From assembly GCA_014879855.1 (NCBI GenBank), contig JACSRH010000095.1, forward strand, positions 1-18,394: DNA of 18,394 bases. Direction: 5' to 3'. Positions 13,644-18,394 of this stretch are shown piece after piece. The notes beneath the pieces were generated by a model, which worked only from the letters and a program-made list of their open reading frames with translations, did not search any database and was not told the origin of the DNA. The stretch is from Caldilineaceae bacterium (GTDB lineage: Bacteria; Chloroflexota; Anaerolineae; Caldilineales; Caldilineaceae). The number at the start of each line of letters is the position of its first letter. Position 1 is the first letter of the stretch. The position numbers were made by a program, and so were the translations under genes.

Positions 13644-14321
13644 ATGGCAACGATGCAAACTCAACCAGATCGAACGGGCGTTGACTTTGCCGGGTGCACC
13701 CCCCTTTTTCCGGGGCTGCCAGGAGCAACGCTGCAAGCCAGTCTGCGTCTGTCTGGCTTGCAGGCAAAGCGGTTGATCTTCAACCGCCTCGGCCAGCCTG
13801 GTCAGGTGCACGTCTATTCGGCCGAATGCCGCGCCGGTGAGCGACTGCGCGTGCAAATGCTGGTGCCGATGCTGCCGGTGGGCGGCTCCGTTGTGCCCGC
13901 GTTTGCTGTAGTGGCGCAAAGCCTGCCCTACAGCGCGGATATGCAAAAACTACCTTTTGTGACGCCGGTCGGCTTTAGCGCGGTGGTGGCGACGCCGCCT
14001 GCACAGCTCACCGCGCCGGTCAAGGATGTGCTCACCCGCGTCCGCTACTACTTAGGGCCGACAATCGACACGCGCATGTTGATCGGCGGGCGCGCCTACA
14101 TCGTCGTGTGGAGTCCGCACAACCACATGGGCAAATATGTGTTGCAAGTCGGGCAACGCTGGCCGTTTCAGTGGAGCTACTGGGCGCAGATTCCCTTCTA
14201 CTGGTGGCGAATTCGTGGCTGGTTTGGCTTGAGCCGGGCGGCCATGGTGGGGGCGGCTGTGGGGGCAGCCATGCTGGGCGCGATGTTGGCCGGCTTCCTG
14301 CGGCGCAGGCCGCGCAACTGA
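13644..14321 (+). CDS. Hypothetical protein with C-terminal membrane anchor
   Basis: I do not recognise a named family with certainty. From the ATG at 13644 the protein has about 225 residues. The central part (FAGCTPLFPGLPGATLQ to GKYVLQVGQRWPF) looks like one or two beta-sandwich domains, with repeated short hydrophobic strands and a late GKY.LQVG motif seen in exported all-beta proteins. An aromatic stretch (WSYWAQIPFYWWRIRGWFG) precedes a transmembrane helix (AAMVGAAVGAAMLGAMLAGF) and an RRRPRN tail, so it is probably anchored with the beta domain outside and the tail in the cytoplasm. The problem is the N-terminus: no clear signal peptide is visible from 13539 or 13644. The 13644 start is favoured because a promoter lies between the two. 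It precedes ArsA by 99 bp and may share its transcript. Confidence 0.68.
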   Translation: MATMQTQPDRTGVDFAGCTPLFPGLPGATLQASLRLSGLQAKRLIFNRLGQPGQVHVYSAECRAGERLRVQMLVPMLPVGGSVVPAFAVVAQSLPYSADMQKLPFVTPVGFSAVVATPPAQLTAPVKDVLTRVRYYLGPTIDTRMLIGGRAYIVVWSPHNHMGKYVLQVGQRWPFQWSYWAQIPFYWWRIRGWFGLSRAAMVGAAVGAAMLGAMLAGFLRRRPRN

Positions 14322-14420
14322 GGCGGCAAAAACACGTAGTATTGACCATCGGCGGGTAATTGCGCCGCCATTTGCGATAACCTGCAGCGAGGCAGGAGCG
14401 TTAGGAGCGCACAAATCATC

Positions 14421-15653
14421 ATGCGGATTATTCTTTACCTGGGGAAAGGCGGCGTCGGCAAAACCACGACCGCGGCGGCTTCTGCCATTCGGTGCGCCGA
14501 TCTCGGCTACCGCACCCTTGTGGTCAGCACCGATATTGCTCACAGCCTGGCCGACAGCCTGGACGTTCCTCTCCACGCGCAGCCGATGGAGATCGCACCC
14601 AACCTGTTCGCCCAGGAGATCAATGTCATCGAAGAAGTGCGCGAACACTGGGGCGAGATGCAGGGCTACCTGGGCACTGTCCTGCGCAAACAGGGGATGA
14701 ATAAAGCCGTGTCTGAGGAGATGGCGATCATTCCCGGTATGGAAGAAGTCGTCAGCCTGTTACACATCAACAAGCAGGCGCGCGAGGGACATTTCGATTG
14801 TGTGGTCGTCGATGCCGCGCCCACCGGCGAAACCATGCGGCTGCTCACGATGCCGGAGAGTTTTCAGTGGTATGTGGGGCGGTTGCGTGGCTGGGGCGAC
14901 ACCACGCTCAAAATCGCCAGCGGACTGCTAAACCGCATCGTCCCCGACAAGGACTTCTTCGCCAGCCTCAACAACCTGATCGAGGGCGTCAAGGAGTTGC
15001 AGACGGTGCTGACCGACCCCGAGGTGACCAGCTATCGCATTGTGCTCAACCCTGAAAAGATGGTGCTCAAGGAAGGCGCGCGCGCGGTCACCTATCTGTC
15101 GCTCTTTGGCTATCCGGTGGACGCAGCGGTGGTAAATCGCATCCTGCCGGGTGTGGAGAGCGACGCAACCGGCAAGGCAAGCGTGACGGTCCCCAGCAGC
15201 GACCCCTATTTACGCCATCTGCAGGAAATCCAGGCGCGTTACCTGGGCGAGATCGAGCGCGACTTCTACCCACTGCCAATCTTGCGTTCGCGTTGGTACG
15301 ATCAGGAAATGGTCGGCTTGAATCGCCTGCGGCAGCTGGCCAGCGATCTGTTCCAGGAACAGGATCCCAGCCAAATCTTCTTCCGCGGCCAGGCGCAGTC
15401 GATCCAGGAAGAGGGGGAGGATTTTGTGCTGCGGCTGCCGTTGCCACAGGTGGAACTGGAAAAGGTTAAGCTGACCAAACGCGGCGATGAACTTTTTGTC
15501 AATATCGGCAACTTCAAGCGAGAGATGCTGCTGCCCTCGGTGTTGGCGCAGCGCGACGCCAGTGGCGCGACTTTCGTCGGTGGCGTGCTCAAGATTCGTT
15601 TTCCGCCGCCCTTTACCGAGGGGCAAGCCGACGGTCAGTCAGCTAATTCATAA
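14421..15653 (+). CDS. ArsA/Get3-family ATPase with C-terminal Hsp20-like domain
   Basis: This 410-residue soluble ATPase belongs to the ArsA/Get3/TRC40 group. The deviant Walker A GKGGVGKTT is at 8-16. Switch I STDIAHS is at 36-42 and has Ile where most members have Pro (DPAHS). Switch II DAAPTGETMRLL is at 131-142. Residues from about 332 to 395 form an alpha-crystallin/Hsp20-like beta domain (VLRLPLPQVELEKVKLTKRG, then NFKREMLLPSVL), a fusion known from bacterial ArsA-like proteins. Neither an arsenite-site cysteine cluster nor a Get3 CxxC pair is seen (Cys25 and Cys127 are isolated), so arsenic resistance is unlikely and a chaperone-like role is more plausible. AGGAG lies upstream with long spacing. 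It is followed 11 bp later by a methyltransferase. Confidence 0.9.
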   Translation: MRIILYLGKGGVGKTTTAAASAIRCADLGYRTLVVSTDIAHSLADSLDVPLHAQPMEIAPNLFAQEINVIEEVREHWGEMQGYLGTVLRKQGMNKAVSEEMAIIPGMEEVVSLLHINKQAREGHFDCVVVDAAPTGETMRLLTMPESFQWYVGRLRGWGDTTLKIASGLLNRIVPDKDFFASLNNLIEGVKELQTVLTDPEVTSYRIVLNPEKMVLKEGARAVTYLSLFGYPVDAAVVNRILPGVESDATGKASVTVPSSDPYLRHLQEIQARYLGEIERDFYPLPILRSRWYDQEMVGLNRLRQLASDLFQEQDPSQIFFRGQAQSIQEEGEDFVLRLPLPQVELEKVKLTKRGDELFVNIGNFKREMLLPSVLAQRDASGATFVGGVLKIRFPPPFTEGQADGQSANS

Positions 15654-15664
15654 AGGATAGCTCT

Positions 15665-16315
15665 GTGGCAGCGATTTTCGATGCATTAGTCAATATGGCA
15701 GCGACTGCGGTTGGGACGGCGGCTGGGTTCCAAATTGTGCTGCGCGCGCAACAGAACTTGCAGCCTCACCCGCTGCCCCGTCAATTTGCCCCGTTGCTGG
15801 AGCACCCGCTGCGGTTGGAATACCTGGATCCGCCGCAGATGCTCGACGCACTTGGCGTCGGCGCCAATATGACCGTGCTCGATCTGGGCTGCGGCACTGG
15901 GCTGTTCACGCGCACGGCCGCACACATGGTCGGCGTGGATGGGCGCATTCATGCCGTCGACTTGCAGGCCGCGATGCTGGCGGAAACCAGGCAACGCGTC
16001 GAGTTCGAGGCTGTTCTGGATCGCGTCAGCCTCCATCATGCGGGCGCCTATGTACTGCCCTTGCCAGACGATGTAGTTGATGTGGCGTTCATCATTTCGA
16101 CGCTGGGCGAGATTCCGGATAAACCGGCGGCGCTCAACGAGGTGCGGCGCGTGCTCAAGCCTGGCGCGCGGTTGGGGATTGCCGACGAGCTGCTCAATCC
16201 CGCCTTTATGTGGCGCGGTGCGGCGCGGCGCTGCGCGGAGGAGAGTGGCTTCCGGTCGCTGCACAGCACACAGACGCTGGCCGGCTATCATGCTGCGTTC
16301 ATCAATGACAAATAA
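15665..16315 (+). CDS. Class I SAM-dependent methyltransferase
   Basis: This 216-residue protein has a Rossmann-fold methyltransferase core. The SAM motif VLDLGCGTGLF is at 71-81, the acidic end of strand 2 is Asp99 in HAVDLQ, and strand 4 with the IISTLGEIPDKPAALNEVRRVLKPGARL region reads like a UbiE/MenG-type enzyme. The N-terminal 30 residues are moderately hydrophobic (MAATAVGTAAGFQIVL) and could be membrane-facing. The GTG at 15665 is chosen because AAAGGA (15652-15657) lies 7 nt upstream and overlaps the ArsA stop, which points to coupled expression. The substrate is unknown. The shared operon with ArsA-Hsp20 suggests a link, not a proven one. A perfect hairpin follows at 16327. Confidence 0.86.
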   Translation: MAAIFDALVNMAATAVGTAAGFQIVLRAQQNLQPHPLPRQFAPLLEHPLRLEYLDPPQMLDALGVGANMTVLDLGCGTGLFTRTAAHMVGVDGRIHAVDLQAAMLAETRQRVEFEAVLDRVSLHHAGAYVLPLPDDVVDVAFIISTLGEIPDKPAALNEVRRVLKPGARLGIADELLNPAFMWRGAARRCAEESGFRSLHSTQTLAGYHAAFINDK

Positions 16316-16326
16316 TGCGCACCACG

Positions 16327-16353
16327 CCGGGCGATTTTAGCAAAATCGCCCGG
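16327..16353. terminator. Perfect 12-bp hairpin between methyltransferase and truD
   Basis: ccgggcgatttt (16327-16338) pairs with aaaatcgcccgg (16342-16353) without mismatch around the 3-nt loop agc. A strong stem directly after the methyltransferase stop fits a terminator, but the base after the stem is c and no U run follows, so it may instead be a Rho-assisted or processing stem. It has the same appearance from both strands. Confidence 0.55.
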
Positions 16354-16412
16354 CTGTATTCACTCGCTTCATCAGCTTTGGAACCTCCCTTCCTGCGAAA
16401 GACGCAATCGAC

Positions 16413-17510
16413 ATGCAAAATGAATTTACCGTTGTGACAGGTCTGCCCTACATATCGGCGGCTCTGCCAGGGTTTGGCGGCAAGCTGCGCGCCTCGCCGG
16501 AGCATTTCGTCGTGGAGGAAGTGGGTCTCTACGCGGCGGCCGGCGATGGGCAGCACCTGTATGTGAACCTTACCAAGGTGGGGCTGACGACCAAAGAGGT
16601 TCAGCACGGGCTGGAGCAGCTCTTTGGCTTGGGGCCGGGCGCGGTGGGCTTTGCCGGGATGAAGGACAAAGTCGCCACGACCACGCAGACCTTCAGCCTG
16701 AGCGTAGGCCACCAACCAGCGGCATTTGCGGATGAAGCGGCGCAGCGCATCGAAGCGGAGTTGCCGGTCAAGGTCAACTGGGTGCAGTTTCACCGTAATA
16801 AGTTGAAGCTTGGCCATCTGCTCGGCAATCGTTTTGCAATCACCGTCACCGAGCTGGCGGTGGCGCCTGACGAAGCGCTGCGCCGCGGTAATGCCATTGT
16901 GTCGGAGATTCTCCAGCGCGGGACGCCCAATTTCTTTGGCGTGCAGCGCATTGGGCCGGCGGGCAACAACGTGCGGCAGGGACTTGCGGTGTTGCTGGGC
17001 GAACGGTCACGGGGCGATAAGTGGCTGCGACGATTTCTGATTTCGAGTTATCAAAGTTATCTGTGCAACCAATATCTCGTGCGCCGGCTGGAAATGGGCG
17101 CGTTCGACCACCTGCTGCGCGGTGATGTCGCCAAGAAGACGGCGACGGGGGGTATGTTTGATGTTGTGGAGGTGGAAGCTGAACAACCGCGGTACGCTGC
17201 GCAGGAGATCAGCTTTACGGCGCCCTTATATGGGCCGCGTATGTGGGCCGCAAAAGACGCGGCGGGCGTGCTGGAAAATGCCGTGTTAGCCGCGTCGCCG
17301 GTCACCCTGGAGCACTTTGCCAGGGCGCGGGTTGAAGGGACGCGGCGCATGGGGCGGTTGCTAGTTCCCGATCTGACGCTTGCCATTCGCGACCGCGCCA
17401 TTGTCGCCAGCTTCACATTGCCCAAAGGCGCCTTTGCAACTGTAGTCATGCGCGAATTAATGAAGGTCGAAGACGACCATCTATCTGTCATCGCTGAAGA
17501 AGATGAGTGA
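16413..17510 (+). CDS. truD: tRNA pseudouridine(13) synthase TruD
   Basis: This 365-residue enzyme converts U13 of certain tRNAs to pseudouridine. Family hallmarks are present: the N-terminal FVVEEV strand (32-37), the catalytic block GFAGMKDKVATTTQ (79-92) with Asp85 as the likely nucleophile, and the TruD-domain signature GTPNFFGVQRIG at about 168-179. The length is normal for bacterial TruD. The ATG at 16413 is 97 bp after the methyltransferase and beyond the hairpin at 16327. It ends 9 bp before the LON-domain gene, so the two are probably co-transcribed. Nothing in the sequence suggests loss of activity. Confidence 0.94.
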   Translation: MQNEFTVVTGLPYISAALPGFGGKLRASPEHFVVEEVGLYAAAGDGQHLYVNLTKVGLTTKEVQHGLEQLFGLGPGAVGFAGMKDKVATTTQTFSLSVGHQPAAFADEAAQRIEAELPVKVNWVQFHRNKLKLGHLLGNRFAITVTELAVAPDEALRRGNAIVSEILQRGTPNFFGVQRIGPAGNNVRQGLAVLLGERSRGDKWLRRFLISSYQSYLCNQYLVRRLEMGAFDHLLRGDVAKKTATGGMFDVVEVEAEQPRYAAQEISFTAPLYGPRMWAAKDAAGVLENAVLAASPVTLEHFARARVEGTRRMGRLLVPDLTLAIRDRAIVASFTLPKGAFATVVMRELMKVEDDHLSVIAEEDE

Positions 17511-17519
17511 GTTGAAGAG

Positions 17520-18257
17520 ATGAATAATCAGGATAAAGGGGCCGAACGGGCCAATCAAGCATCAATCGACGCGCCGCGGGATCGCCTTATGGAACTGCCG
17601 ATCTTTCCACTAAAGAATGTTGTGCTCTTTCCAGGCATGGTGCTCCCGCTGCACATCTTCGAGATGCGTTATCGCGAAATGATCAATCGCTGTATTGAGG
17701 AGCGGCTGCCTTTCGGCGTGGTGCTCATTGCTGAAGGCCAAGAAGTAGGCGCAAGCGCAAAACCGCACACCGTGGGCACTGCGGCGCGGATCGTGCGGGT
17801 TGAGCGCCTGGAAGATGGGCGCATGAATATCACGGCCGTGGGGACGCAGCGCTTCCGCATCCTGCAGCTCCGCGATGACCAGAGCTATCTCACCGCGGTC
17901 GTGAGTCACTTCCCTATCGTCAACGGCGCCACGCGGCTGGCAAGCGATCTGAGCCAGCGCGTACGACCCAAAGTGCTGGACTATGTGGCGCTGCTTTCAA
18001 AAGCGGCCAATGTCAACCTGACGCTGGATCGCCTGCCCGAAGATCCGTTGACGCTGGCCTTCCTCGTGGCGATTTCGCTGCAAGTTGGGGATAAAGACAA
18101 ACAGCAACTGCTTGAGGCCGTGGGTGTGCCTGAGATGCTGGCGTTGGAGAGCCGCATGTTGTCGCGTGAGTTGCTGCTGCTCAAGTACATGAACGACACA
18201 CGTGAAGATATGCAATTGCTCAACCGCGGGCCGAGTGGCTACATTTTTCCGAACTGA
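17520..18257 (+). CDS. Stand-alone LON substrate-binding domain protein
   Basis: This 245-residue protein consists mainly of a LON N-terminal domain (about 24-225). It begins ELPIFPLKNVVLFPGMVLPL and HIFEMRYREM, followed by FGVVLI and VGTAARIVRVERL, which are the family hallmarks. Neither the AAA ATPase nor the Ser-Lys protease of the full Lon is present, so it is not an active protease by itself. Such single-domain proteins are common in bacteria and may bind unfolded substrates or act as adaptors; the role is unproven. The helical segment near 165-225 (LTLAFLVAISLQVGDKDKQQ, then a conserved LLLLKYMND) closes the domain. The start lies 9 bp after truD. Confidence 0.93.
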   Translation: MNNQDKGAERANQASIDAPRDRLMELPIFPLKNVVLFPGMVLPLHIFEMRYREMINRCIEERLPFGVVLIAEGQEVGASAKPHTVGTAARIVRVERLEDGRMNITAVGTQRFRILQLRDDQSYLTAVVSHFPIVNGATRLASDLSQRVRPKVLDYVALLSKAANVNLTLDRLPEDPLTLAFLVAISLQVGDKDKQQLLEAVGVPEMLALESRMLSRELLLLKYMNDTREDMQLLNRGPSGYIFPN

Positions 18258-18291
18258 CCAGCGTTTCATGCCGCACGCCAGGCCAGCAGAT

Positions 18292-18321
18292 TTTACAGCA
18301 TGGGCGCGCCCATGCTATACT
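18292..18321 (+). promoter_or_regulatory. tRNA-Val promoter with palindromic spacer
   Basis: TTTACA (18292-18297) and TATACT (18316-18321) are 18 bp apart. The spacer is the perfect palindrome gcatgggcgcgcccatgc (18298-18315), which can also fold as a 7-bp stem with a CGCG loop. The palindrome starts 41 bp after the LON-domain stop and may also act as that transcript's terminator stem. The tRNA begins 12 bp after the -10 box. Confidence 0.68.
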
Positions 18322-18326
18322 TTGCG

Positions 18327-18394
<68 letters not shown>

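Noticed and set aside
14378..14394. Short stem cctgc/gcagg as a terminator before arsA
   Set aside because: It is only 5 bp with no U tract and lies next to the ribosome site, so it is too weak to report as a feature.
14421..15653. Arsenic-resistance pump ATPase (ArsA proper)
   Set aside because: There is a single ATPase half, no cysteine triad and no arsB or arsR nearby; the Hsp20-like C-terminus points to the chaperone-like branch.

Overview
The window looks like chromosomal DNA from a GC-rich member of the Chloroflexota, most likely an Anaerolineae or Caldilineae relative. This is inferred from the gene mix: a short BTAD-type regulator, an ArsA ATPase with a C-terminal Hsp20-like domain, a type 1 copper lipoprotein, DevBCA-like export genes, and alanine/arginine-rich proteins with TTG/GTG-prone starts. 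No 16S or other marker is present, so the phylum call is moderate and the genus is unknown.

Region 1 (about 80-7910) is a minus-strand efflux array. In transcription order it holds a TetR repressor, an MFS drug exporter, an HlyD/MacA-like adaptor, an FtsX/DevC-type permease, its ATPase, a second paralogous adaptor, and a lipid-anchored cupredoxin. Two copies of a TACC/GGTA palindromic element lie just upstream of tetR and are probable operators. The array combines MFS and ABC transport with two adaptors and a copper protein.

Region 2 (7979-9184), on the plus strand, is the ribosomal protein operon rplU-rpmA-rpmE. It has a good sigma-70-like promoter, a structured 5' leader and a clear intrinsic terminator. 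L31 carries a long charged C-terminal extension. Thymidine kinase (tdk) and a class II HDAC-fold deacetylase follow.

Region 3 (10799-13540) is a remodelled segment. It holds the shredded remains of a short-chain dehydrogenase, a short BTAD-family regulator whose C-terminus has three perfect 18-bp repeats, a cluster of cgcaaag/cgcagag-type periodic intergenic repeats, and a minus-strand GT2 membrane glycosyltransferase.

Region 4 (13551-18394), on the plus strand, holds a membrane-anchored hypothetical protein, ArsA-Hsp20 ATPase followed by a SAM methyltransferase, then truD and a stand-alone LON-domain protein. A tRNA-Val(GAC) cut by the window edge ends it. The tRNA promoter has a perfect palindrome as its spacer.

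The most unusual items are the composite efflux array with twin operators, the broken dehydrogenase, the periodic repeats placed between convergent genes, and the palindromic tRNA promoter spacer.
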